Of a DNA stretch of 61,742 nt, positions 7,228 through 14,589 are shown in pieces. Position 1 is the stretch's first letter. Every line of letters begins with the position of its first letter. Position numbers and translations under genes: made by a program. The DNA comes from DTYU01 sp040757355 (GTDB taxonomy: Bacteria > Bacillota > Desulfotomaculia > Desulfotomaculales > Ammonificaceae), in contig JBFLWY010000014.1 in the NCBI GenBank assembly GCA_040757355.1, positions 1 through 61,742 of the forward strand, given 5' to 3'. Under the pieces are notes generated by a model. The model did not search any database. It was given only the letters and a program-made list of their open reading frames with translations, and was not told where the DNA came from.

Positions 7228-8241
7228 TCACGCTTCGAGAACCACCGCGTGCCCTACCGCAGGAATGCTTTCGCCCTGCTGGGTGGTGAGGGGGCTTAAA
7301 AGCGCACCTGTTCCTACACCCAGCACGCGGTTGAGCTTTTTTTCACGCAACTGCTGCATTATGTAGCCGCAGGTCACCATTGCGGGGCAACCGCACCCGC
7401 TGCCGCCGGCGTGGACGTCCTGCCTTTCGCGGTCGAATATCAGCAGGCCGCAGTCATCGTGCTTCCCGGCGATGTCATGTCCGAACTCCGTCATGAGCTT
7501 TTCCAACAACTCTTTCCCGTATAACCCCAAATCTCCGGTCAGAAACAGGTCGTAGTCTTCCACCCTGCGCCCTGTGTCCCTCAAATGGCTGGTGATGGTG
7601 TTTGCAGCCGCAGGTGCCATTGCCGCTCCCATGTTGTAGGGGTCGGCGCTGCCGAGGTCGATTACCCGGCCGATCGTGGCATGGGTAACCCTGGGTCCGG
7701 TTCCCGACGCCGTGAGCAAAATGCCGCCGGCGCCCGTAACCGTCCACTGAGCTACCGGCGGCCGCTGCGTACCCTGTTCAGTCGGGAACCGGAACTGCCG
7801 CTCGGCCGTGGAATGGTGGCTTGAAGAACCGATAAGTACGTACTGTGCAAACCCGCCGTCGATGAGCATTGCCCCGACGGCCAGGCCCTCATAAATGGTG
7901 GAACATGCACCGTATAGCCCGATAAACGGTATCGCCAGCGCCCGGGCGACAAAGTTAGCGGAGATGATCTGGTTAAGCAGGTCGCCCGCCAGCAGGTAGT
8001 CAACGTCCTGGGGCTTAATGTTTGCCTTCGCGAGCGCCTTCTCGAGCGCCTCCTGAAGCATACGGCGCTCGGCCTTTTCCCAGCTTTCCTCCCCGTAGTA
8101 GGGGTCCTCCACCACTTTGTCAAAAGTACCGGCCAGCGGTCCCTGACCTTCTTTCGCACCCGCAATCGTTGCCGTGGACAAGACCACCGGAGGATTGCTG
8201 AAGGCTACCGTCTGGACGCCGGTTTTCTTCGGTGCCGCCAT
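7228..8241 (-). CDS. spoVAD: Stage V sporulation protein AD
   Basis: A 337-residue soluble protein with a thiolase-like fold. In Bacillus it binds dipicolinic acid and works with SpoVAC/SpoVAE in DPA uptake into the forespore. Seen here are the typical N-terminus (QTVAFSNPPVVLSTATIAG), GLYGACSTIYEGL around the thiolase cysteine position, and the C-terminal GVGTGALLSPLTTQQGESIPAV. Length matches the family. ATG 8241 follows a clear GAGGGG site. A 206-base spacer with a REP-like element separates it from spoVAE, which is unusual for this operon. Confidence 0.95.
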   Translation of the reverse strand: MAAPKKTGVQTVAFSNPPVVLSTATIAGAKEGQGPLAGTFDKVVEDPYYGEESWEKAERRMLQEALEKALAKANIKPQDVDYLLAGDLLNQIISANFVARALAIPFIGLYGACSTIYEGLAVGAMLIDGGFAQYVLIGSSSHHSTAERQFRFPTEQGTQRPPVAQWTVTGAGGILLTASGTGPRVTHATIGRVIDLGSADPYNMGAAMAPAAANTITSHLRDTGRRVEDYDLFLTGDLGLYGKELLEKLMTEFGHDIAGKHDDCGLLIFDRERQDVHAGGSGCGCPAMVTCGYIMQQLREKKLNRVLGVGTGALLSPLTTQQGESIPAVGHAVVLEA

Positions 8242-8330
8242 TAAAATCCCCTCACAGATAATCTATCTTCTTCTTTAGCCCCGGCATTTGCAGTTTCAGA
8301 TGCTAATCGGCGCCAACTTCCCGCCTCTGT

Positions 8331-8810
8331 TTACCCCGGCGGTTTGGGTCCGAAGAGGTAATAAAGAACCCCCACCAGCCAGGCGGTTACAATCCCAAAG
8401 ACAAGTATCGGCCCGGCAATGGTGAAAAGCCGTGCACCCACTCCCAAAACCATGCCTTCGGTCCGGGCCTCGAGTGCGGGGGCCACCATCGAGTTGGCGA
8501 AACCTGTTATCGGGACGATTGTACCTGCCCCGGCGAACCGCGCTATTTCGTCGTACAGCCCGAGCCCGGTCAACAAAGCGGCTAGAAAAACAAGGGTTAT
8601 TGAGGCGGCTGCCGCAGCATCAAGGGCGTTAAGCCCCAAGCCCTGAAAGAAATTCAGGAAAACCTGCCCAATCGCGCAGATCAGACCACCCACGGCAAAA
8701 GCCCACAAGCAGTTCCGCAATACCGGCGGCTTTGGGCCGACCTCTTTCGCCATCTGCTGGTACTGTCGCTTCTGTATTTCCAGCGGCTTGGTCGGGTCAA
8801 AACGGCGCAC
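8331..8810 (-). CDS. spoVAC: Stage V sporulation protein AC
   Basis: A 159-residue multi-pass membrane protein. SpoVAC is the mechanosensitive, DPA-releasing channel component of the SpoVA complex. Evidence: KPLEIQKRQYQQMAKEVGPKPP N-terminal region, FAVGGLICAIGQVFLNFF, and FAGAGTIVPITGFANSMV shared with SpoVAE. The start is GTG 8810 after AGGAGGGGG. It is the first spoVA gene here: spoVAA and spoVAB, found upstream in Bacillus, are absent and a dodecin gene takes their place. A short hairpin (GGACACC..GGTGTCC) lies in the leader just before the ribosome site. Confidence 0.95.
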   Translation of the reverse strand: MRRFDPTKPLEIQKRQYQQMAKEVGPKPPVLRNCLWAFAVGGLICAIGQVFLNFFQGLGLNALDAAAAASITLVFLAALLTGLGLYDEIARFAGAGTIVPITGFANSMVAPALEARTEGMVLGVGARLFTIAGPILVFGIVTAWLVGVLYYLFGPKPPG

Positions 8811-8925
8811 CAGTCCCCCTCCTAAAACTTAGAGGACACCCCTCCCGGTGTCCCCTGAAGATCATCATAACTTGCAAATTCCGACCTCCAACCCAGAAAA
8901 AGCGACCTTGGGGTTGCTTCAAACA

Positions 8926-8960
8926 ACCCTTCCAGGGACAGGTTAACTTGTGTTCAAGCA
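8926..8960 (-). terminator. Possible weak terminator after the dodecin gene
   Basis: On the minus strand a GGGTTG..CAACCC hairpin follows the dodecin stop, with a short T-run about ten bases further. The gap between stem and T-run makes this uncertain; it could also be a leader structure for spoVAC. Confidence 0.3.
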
Positions 8961-8986
8961 GTTTTAAAAACACTTTCCGGAAATCC

Positions 8987-9181
8987 TCATCCTAAATAGG
9001 CGACTTTCACGTTGGCCTTAAACTCCTTAATCTGACCGTTCTCGACGTTGGCGGTCAGGTTTATAATCTCCACCCCTGTTATATTCCCCAGGGCCTGAGT
9101 AGCCTCACCTACAGCCGCCTGAACCGCATCCCGCCAGCTATTGGGTGACTCCCCCACCAACTCGGCTACCTTTACGTGCAA
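8987..9181 (-). CDS. Dodecin family flavin-binding protein
   Basis: A 64-residue protein matching dodecin over its whole length: VKVAELVGESPNSWRDAVQAAV, then LGNITGVEIINLTANVENG and a final FKANVKVAYLG strand. Dodecins assemble into hollow dodecamers that store or buffer flavins. The start is TTG 9181 with AGGAGGG at normal spacing; no ATG is available. It lies between sigF and spoVAC on the same strand, so forespore expression is possible, but no sigma-G or sigma-F promoter was clearly recognised. Confidence 0.9.
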   Translation of the reverse strand: MHVKVAELVGESPNSWRDAVQAAVGEATQALGNITGVEIINLTANVENGQIKEFKANVKVAYLG

Positions 9182-9434
9182 GCGTTATCCCTCCTTTGTC
9201 CCCGTGTGCGAAACAATAAAACGGTAGGTACCTGTAAAAATGACACACCTTTAACTTTAGGTACAAGCCTTTGAACTGTTCTCAAGGCGTATTATGGCGC
9301 AGCTTACGGAGAGTTATACGGAGGCCGCCGTAAAATATCGCCCTTATTGGGAAGTGAGATGTGGGATGTGGGAAGTTAGACGTGGGATGCTTTGGGCTGT
9401 TCCACCACAACTGAGAATGGAGTTAAAAACATAC

Positions 9435-10202
9435 TCAAATGAGATCCTCCATGTCCGTTGCGGATTCTTTGAGTTTTTCTAACGCCAGCCGCTCGATACG
9501 GGAAACCTGCGCCTGGGAGATGCCGAGTTCCCCCGCGATTTCGGCCTGCGTGCGATCTTCAAAGAACCGCCAGCAAAGTACCTGCCGCTCCCGTTCCGGC
9601 AGGCGCGCTAGCAGTTCCCGCACCGCAATTTCCTTCAACCAGGAGTTTTCGTCCTCCTCAGGACCCGCAAGCTGGTCCTCCCTGAGAACGGCGTCCGTAC
9701 CCTCGCCGCAGACTACATCCTGCAAAGAAAACGGCGCGTACGCCGCCTCGCTTGCGGCCACAACGTCTTCAACCGGCAATCCCAGCGCCGCGGCGATTTC
9801 TCCCAAGGTCGGCTCACGTCCCAGGCTGTTGACCAGGGACTCCCGTGTCCGGTTTATCCGTACCGCCGTTTCCTTTAAGGAGCGCGCCACCCGGAGAGGA
9901 CTGTCGTCCCGGAGAAAACGCTTTATCTCGCCGATGATCATTGCCACTGCATAGGTGGAAAACTTTACTCCGTGTTGAAAATCGAACTTCGCGACCGCCT
10001 TTAACAGGCCGATGCAACCCACTTGAAACAAATCCTCGTATTCGTAGCCGCGGCCGTCAAACCGCTGGACGATGCTGGCTACCAGCCGCAAGTTGGCCTC
10101 AACAAGTTTTTCTCGCGCCGCAGCGTCGCCCTCCTGGGCCTTTTTAATCAGGGCAAAGGTTTCATCGTCACTTAGAAACTGTCTGCCGAGGTTTTTCGCC
10201 AT
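9435..10202 (-). CDS. sigF: RNA polymerase sigma-F factor (forespore)
   Basis: A 255-residue sigma-70 family factor. Seen in order are region 2 (YEDLFQVGCIGLLKAVAKFDFQHGVKFSTYA), region 3 (REPTLGEIAAALGL) and region 4 (ERQVLCWRFFEDRTQAEIAGELGISQAQVSRIE). It is identified as sigma-F by position after spoIIAA-spoIIAB and by the short length. I chose ATG 10202 (MAKNLGRQF) because the upstream in-frame extension to 10298 is basic and unlike the family. It is held inactive by SpoIIAB. A 163-base spacer containing a dispersed repeat separates it from spoIIAB, which is unusual. Confidence 0.95.
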   Translation of the reverse strand: MAKNLGRQFLSDDETFALIKKAQEGDAAAREKLVEANLRLVASIVQRFDGRGYEYEDLFQVGCIGLLKAVAKFDFQHGVKFSTYAVAMIIGEIKRFLRDDSPLRVARSLKETAVRINRTRESLVNSLGREPTLGEIAAALGLPVEDVVAASEAAYAPFSLQDVVCGEGTDAVLREDQLAGPEEDENSWLKEIAVRELLARLPERERQVLCWRFFEDRTQAEIAGELGISQAQVSRIERLALEKLKESATDMEDLI

Positions 10203-10316
10203 CAACCAACGCCTGCCGCCCCTTTTTAGATGTGAGAGGTCACTTCCGTCCCTCTCACGACTTAAATTTCCTCCGGGTCTTCTGCTAAAGCTTCCCATGC
10301 TCAGAGATAGATTAAG

Positions 10317-10335
10317 ATGCAGGCTGAGTAGTTAC
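10317..10335. repeat. ATGCAGGCTGAGTAGTYAC repeat, copy 1
   Basis: A 19-base sequence between spoIIAB and sigF that recurs with one change at 32370-32388. It has no coding context in either place. Confidence 0.6.
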
Positions 10336-10365
10336 CTGGTGAAATTATGGTTTTGGAGCACTCTC

Positions 10366-10788
10366 CTAGTGACGGGAAGCAAACTGCTTTCTCATTACCA
10401 CGCGGGTGCCGTGCCCCGGTTTAGAATCGACGCTTACGCTATCCATAAAGGTCTGCATGAAACTGAATCCGAGCCCAAGGCGCTCAGGGTCGGACGAGTA
10501 CTCCGGCTCCATCGCCTGCGCGACGTTTTCCATCCCTTTACCGGTGTCCTCAACGAAAATCTCAATCGCGTCCCCGTACAGGATTCCTTCGACGACGACA
10601 ATACCCTCGGGGGAGTTTTCATACCCGTGAATTATTGCGTTCGCCACCGCCTCGGAAACCGCCCCTTTGATATCCTCCAGTTCTTCCAACGTCGGGTCAA
10701 CCTGTGCCGCAAAAGCGGCAACCGTGACCCTAGCCAGGCCGACGTTGTCGGGGCGACCCGGAAACTCAAGGCGGAACCGGTTAAGCAT
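10366..10788 (-). CDS. spoIIAB: Anti-sigma-F factor, serine kinase
   Basis: A 140-residue GHKL-type kinase that binds and blocks sigma-F and phosphorylates SpoIIAA. Visible boxes are the N-box (EAVANAIIHGYEN), G1 (IFVEDTGKGM) and G2 (ERLGLGFSFMQTFMD). I chose ATG 10788 over upstream in-frame codons because GGGGGAGGTG lies at correct spacing. It overlaps the end of spoIIAA by eight bases, which fits translational coupling of partner and antagonist. Confidence 0.95.
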   Translation of the reverse strand: MLNRFRLEFPGRPDNVGLARVTVAAFAAQVDPTLEELEDIKGAVSEAVANAIIHGYENSPEGIVVVEGILYGDAIEIFVEDTGKGMENVAQAMEPEYSSDPERLGLGFSFMQTFMDSVSVDSKPGHGTRVVMRKQFASRH

Positions 10789-11131
10789 CGGCTGCACCTC
10801 CCCCAAGCGCCCTTACCGCTTCCGCCCGCGAGTTGTATTCGCGGGCAATCCTAAGGATACCCGAAAGCTCAAGAACCCGCCTTACAGAGGGGCGCAATCC
10901 GGTAACGCCAAGTTTCCCGCCCGCGCCGGCTACCTTTTTGTAGCGCCCCAGAACTACCCCAAGGCCTGTACTGTCAATAAAAGTAACGGCACCAAAATCA
11001 AATACCAGGTGGCGCACCGGTAAACGCTCAAGCGCCCGGTCCAGGGCTTCACGGAGCATATCGCTCACCTTAAGGTCAATTTCTCCGTGAAGCTCTGCCA
11101 CCAGGACGTCTCCCACATTTTCTATCTCCAC
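10781..11131 (-). CDS. spoIIAA: Anti-sigma-F factor antagonist
   Basis: A 116-residue STAS-domain protein. The serine phosphorylated by SpoIIAB sits in IDSTGLGVVLGRYK. Unphosphorylated SpoIIAA releases sigma-F. The frame is open up to a TTG at 11158, but GTG 11131 (MEIENVGDV) has GGGGAGGAG about ten bases upstream and gives the usual family length. It is the middle gene of the dacF-spoIIAA-spoIIAB-sigF order known from Bacillus. Confidence 0.95.
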   Translation of the reverse strand: MEIENVGDVLVAELHGEIDLKVSDMLREALDRALERLPVRHLVFDFGAVTFIDSTGLGVVLGRYKKVAGAGGKLGVTGLRPSVRRVLELSGILRIAREYNSRAEAVRALGGGAADA

Positions 11132-11170
11132 TAGGCCAATTCTCCTCCCCATAACCAAATTATTATGCTA

Positions 11171-12106
11171 TCATTTCTGCATCCCACCTCTCTTTCCTGC
11201 TAATTCCTGGTAAAANNNNNNNNNNNNNNNNNNNNNNNNNNNNNNNNNNNNNNNNNNNNNNNNNNNNNNNNNNNNNNNNNNNNNNNNNNNNNNNNNNNNN
11301 NNNNNNNNNNNNNNNGATTCCCGGAAATGGGTTTTCGGTTCAGGGCAGCCCAGCACGACGGCTATGAACCGCAAACCTTCCCGCATGGCGCTTGAACCGA
11401 GACAATAACCCGCTTCGTTTGTCCAGCCGGTCTTCCCGGCGTCTGCGCCTTTATACCACCAGAGCAGCTTGTTTGTGTTCCACAGTTTGAATTCCCCACC
11501 CCGGAGGTCATACTCTTTCATTCGCGTAAGTTCTCTGAACAAAGGATACTTCAAAGCCTCCCGCAGGAGAACTGCCTGGTCGTGCGCACACGAGTATTGA
11601 CCCGGTGCCGGTAGTCCTGTCGGGTTGACATAATGCGTGTTTTTTAGCCCCAGTTCCCGCGCCCGGTCGTTCATCGCTCCTACAAATGCTTCGGCGCTGC
11701 CTGCTATATGCTCGGCCACCGCGACACTGGCATCATTGGCCGAACCGGTTGCGATGGAAATCAGGAGTTCACAGAGAGACATCTGTTCGAAGGGCTCGAG
11801 ATATATCTGTGACCCACCCATACCGGCCGCATACTCACTGGCGGTAACGGTGTCGGTCAGCCTCACTTTTCCCTCTTCCACCGCCTCAGCGCCAAGGAGT
11901 AGGGTCATTATTTTGACCATACTCGCGATCGGCTGCCGCATGTACGGCTCTTTTTGCCACAGTATGCTTCCGTGGTGAGCCTCCATCAATACGGCGCCTT
12001 TTGCAGTCGTTGTAAACTCTGATGTCCCCTCCTCAGCCCAGGCCAGAGATACCGGACCCCCAAAACAAACCAAACAGAGTAAGATTAATATTGACAGCCG
12101 GCGCAT
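11171..12106 (-). CDS. dacF: D-alanyl-D-alanine carboxypeptidase DacF (interrupted by gap)
   Basis: A penicillin-binding serine peptidase that trims peptidoglycan stem peptides, probably in the sporulation septum or cortex. It has an N-terminal signal peptide (LSILILLCLVCFGGPVSLAWA). Catalytic motifs are SMVK (about residue 62), SAN (about 121) and KTG (about 224). ATG 12106 has GGAGGGG eight bases upstream. A 100-N gap at 11216-11315 removes most of the C-terminal PBP5-type domain, and only FYQELAGKRGGMQK remains after it. The visible protein is shorter than DacF usually is, so the real gap is probably longer than 100 bases. Confidence 0.9.
   Translation of the reverse strand: MRRLSILILLCLVCFGGPVSLAWAEEGTSEFTTTAKGAVLMEAHHGSILWQKEPYMRQPIASMVKIMTLLLGAEAVEEGKVRLTDTVTASEYAAGMGGSQIYLEPFEQMSLCELLISIATGSANDASVAVAEHIAGSAEAFVGAMNDRARELGLKNTHYVNPTGLPAPGQYSCAHDQAVLLREALKYPLFRELTRMKEYDLRGGEFKLWNTNKLLWWYKGADAGKTGWTNEAGYCLGSSAMREGLRFIAVVLGCPEPKTHFREXXXXXXXXXXXXXXXXXXXXXXXXXXXXXXXXXXFYQELAGKRGGMQK
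11216..11315. other. Assembly gap (100 N) inside dacF
   Basis: Exactly 100 N. The frame happens to stay open across it, but the missing length cannot be taken as 100. Confidence 0.99.
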
Positions 12107-12564
12107 CGGCACCCCTCCACAATTCCTTTTGATTGAAGTTTTCCCGTCTTCAGGGCAGCGTTATGCGGCTGAGGAAACGTAAAAGCTGGGATGACTTGCG
12201 TGAATCACCGAATAAAAGACAAAAAAACGGACAGTCATATCCGAATCTGAGAACTTGGCGCATAGGAATTTTCATTTTAAGAATGCGGGTTTGTGGGCTC
12301 GACATAGACGGAAGCGTTCTAAAGCGGCCAGTCGGAGCGCAGCGAGAAGCGAGCAGAACGCGGAACCCAGCACTCAATTCAGCTTGGAAAGTAGCAATTG
12401 CACAGAGACTTTAAATGTTGTGAAAGCCGCTTGTTTTTTGCTAAAGCAAGTTTGAGTGCTGGGGGGCGGAGCGGAGCGTAACGGAAGTACGTGATTACCG
12501 TACGGCGGCACCTGACAAAGTTATGCGAAGCTTATCGCAAGCGACTAATTTGAGAATCAATCTG
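12107..12564. other. Intergenic region with repeat element
   Basis: About 460 bases between dacF and a small membrane-protein gene. I see no real gene. Frames at 12133-12414 and 12150-12377 have no ribosome site and read through repeats. It contains the 98-bp inverted-repeat element and flanking GAGCG-rich sequence that recurs near 23714-23740. Confidence 0.6.
12366..12463. repeat. 98-bp inverted-repeat element (MITE-like), copy 1
   Basis: Bounded by perfect 12-base terminal inverted repeats CCCAGCACTCAA / TTGAGTGCTGGG. It aligns without gaps to the reverse complement of 39035-39132 with 12 differences in 98, ten of them transitions. It has no coding potential. Related elements share only the ends (23577-23713, 32123-32202, 34861-34956). 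Confidence 0.85.
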
Positions 12565-12756
12565 TCAATGGTTGTTAATCTTTTTAAAAATCCGGCTTAA
12601 CACCATTGGGGATATAATATAGAAAAAACCGAGAAATACCAAAAGAGCCTCCAAGACACGGATGTTGCGGCTTTTTGTCCCAGAGAATTCAAGTAGAATA
12701 GCTGTCAGGAGAAAGAGAACCCCTGATACTATTTTTAACGCTTGCCATTTGTTCAA
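12565..12756 (-). CDS. Small two-helix membrane protein, unknown
   Basis: A 63-residue frame from TTG 12756, preceded by AGGAAGG. Two hydrophobic segments (VSGVLFLLTAILLEF and EALLVFLGFFYIISPMVL) are separated by a basic loop, and the tail is basic (FKKINNH). A longer frame from TTG 12789 is possible but has no ribosome site. I do not recognise a family. It lies just downstream of the methyl-accepting protein on the same strand and may be cotranscribed. Confidence 0.5.
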   Translation of the reverse strand: MNKWQALKIVSGVLFLLTAILLEFSGTKSRNIRVLEALLVFLGFFYIISPMVLSRIFKKINNH

Positions 12757-12798
12757 AGTATCCTTCCTCTCATAACTTGTGTAACGCAAAGAGGCTTA

Positions 12799-14373
12799 TT
12801 ACAGCTTCAGGTTACGGAGGGTCTCCCGGAGCTCGCCGGCCATGCCGTCGAGCTCGCTGCTGGCTTTGGCGACTCCTTCAACGAGGGAGGTCTGCTCCTG
12901 GGAAGAGCGCGCCACCTCTTCAAGCGCAGCAGCGAGCGCGCGTCCCGCTTCTACAGTTTCTTCGATCTGCGCCGTCATTCCCCGGACCTCTTCAACAAGA
13001 CCGTTAAAGGATTCAATTGCCTTTGCGACGGCAATACGGCCCTCACCAACCAGCCGGCAGTCCTGGTCGACAGAGCTGACCGCCTCACGGGTGTGTTCCT
13101 GCACCGCGGCAATTAAGGCGTTAACCTCTTTTGTCCCCCGAGCAGCTTCTTGAGCCCGCATCCGGATCTCACGAACAAGGTCCACAAAAACCCCTCCCTT
13201 TTCACCCGGCGGCAGCTCTTCAGCAGCTTTTCGGGCAAGGGAATCCGCCTGTTCGGCAAACTCAGAAATAAAAGCCACAGTCTGTTGCACATCGACCAAA
13301 GCAGTGCCGAGATCCCGCACCGCTCTACTCGCTCTGGCGGCCACCTTCGCTGACGACTCCATCTGCTGCATGACCCGGGAGGTGGATTCCTGCACCTGCC
13401 CCGCCTGCTCCGATGCACGGTCCGACACTCCCGCCAGCGTCTGGGCCCTTTGACGGAGGTTTTGGAAGGCCTCAGTGATGCGGCCCAAAGCCGCCGTTGT
13501 ACCGGCAGAGGCAGCGGCGGCGCCACGGGCGTTTTGCCGGAGGTGCTCCGCGAAACGCCCGATTTCCTCCGCTATGGTCTGCAGCCGGCCGCCCAACTGG
13601 TGCAAACTGGTTAGCATAACCCCGAAGGAGCAGGCCAGTTGACCAATTTCATCACGTGAAACAATATCCAATTCTTGCGGCGTGAGGTCGCCGCAGGCAA
13701 TGCGGTTGACCTGTTCCTCCAACCGGCGCAAGGGATGGGCGATGGTCCGCGAAATGTAGAAGGCAAACAGTATTCCGAGCAACAAGCTCAAAACGCCGAG
13801 GCTTGTGGTAACGCCCAGGAGCGCCGTCACCCGCTTCTCGTTGGCCTCTACTGCCCGGTCCATCAACATATTCTGGTAAGCGATGAAGCCCTCTCCCTGA
13901 GCGATAACGCCGCGAACTGTACCACGCTTGGCTATGGTTATACGCACAACCTCCGCCAGCTTCTCCTGGTCCGTAAGATCGCTGCGCCGGCGCACGGCCA
14001 GTATGGTCTCCGCGTAAACGTCTGTGAAACCTTCAATCGAGCTTTTAAGGTTATTATAAAGAACCCGCTCCTCATCAGAGGTCAAGGTTTTTTCTATTTC
14101 ACTCAAATGCTGATCAACACTCCCGGCTTGTTTGCGAAATTCTGTCTCGTACTCTTTATTACCGGTAAGAAGGTAAGTCCGGAGCATCAGTGCTTCATAT
14201 TCTACTGCCAGCAGCAGGTCCTTTGTCTCACTGACCATTGCTACACGTTGTTCGATCAGGTTCCTGTACGAACGCTGCATCGTCCAAAGGTTGTACAGCG
14301 ACAGAAAAGCAAGAATTAAAAAGACCAAGAAAATACTCAGGTAGCCGATCAGTATTCTATGCCTGATTTTCAT
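12799..14373 (-). CDS. Methyl-accepting-type sensory protein with degenerate signalling tip
   Basis: A 524-residue membrane receptor. TM1 is at about 8-30, followed by an extracytoplasmic helical sensor (about 31-185, CHASE3/4HB-like, LLAVEYEALMLRTYLLTGN), TM2 (about 186-210), HAMP (about 211-263) and a long coiled-coil cytoplasmic region. The normally near-invariant hairpin tip that contacts CheA and CheW (NLLALNAAIEAARAGE-type) is replaced by DSLARKAAEELPPGEKGG. That suggests it may not signal through a standard CheA complex. No che genes are nearby. ATG 14373. The general class is certain; ligand and output are unknown. Confidence 0.85.
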   Translation of the reverse strand: MKIRHRILIGYLSIFLVFLILAFLSLYNLWTMQRSYRNLIEQRVAMVSETKDLLLAVEYEALMLRTYLLTGNKEYETEFRKQAGSVDQHLSEIEKTLTSDEERVLYNNLKSSIEGFTDVYAETILAVRRRSDLTDQEKLAEVVRITIAKRGTVRGVIAQGEGFIAYQNMLMDRAVEANEKRVTALLGVTTSLGVLSLLLGILFAFYISRTIAHPLRRLEEQVNRIACGDLTPQELDIVSRDEIGQLACSFGVMLTSLHQLGGRLQTIAEEIGRFAEHLRQNARGAAAASAGTTAALGRITEAFQNLRQRAQTLAGVSDRASEQAGQVQESTSRVMQQMESSAKVAARASRAVRDLGTALVDVQQTVAFISEFAEQADSLARKAAEELPPGEKGGVFVDLVREIRMRAQEAARGTKEVNALIAAVQEHTREAVSSVDQDCRLVGEGRIAVAKAIESFNGLVEEVRGMTAQIEETVEAGRALAAALEEVARSSQEQTSLVEGVAKASSELDGMAGELRETLRNLKL

Positions 14374-14589
14374 GCGCTCTTCTCCTTCTGGTCAGTATCA
14401 AGAGGCAACACTAAAGGGGGATTAAAAGCCGTTCTCATTAGAACTTGCTGCAACTACTGAGTTTTCCGCCTCTATGATACTACCTCCGAAAGAAAAAATC
14501 CAGCGTCACGCTGGCTGTATAGACCGACTCCTTTATGACTTATCTTCATTTCTGCGTTCTGCACAATCTCGCTTTGTGGCAAGCCCGAA

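Noticed and set aside
9435..10298. Longer sigF start
   Set aside because: The extra 32 residues are basic and unlike sigma-F; ATG 10202 gives the family N-terminus.
12133..12414. Small frames between dacF and the membrane-protein gene
   Set aside because: They read through the repeat element on both strands and have no ribosome sites.
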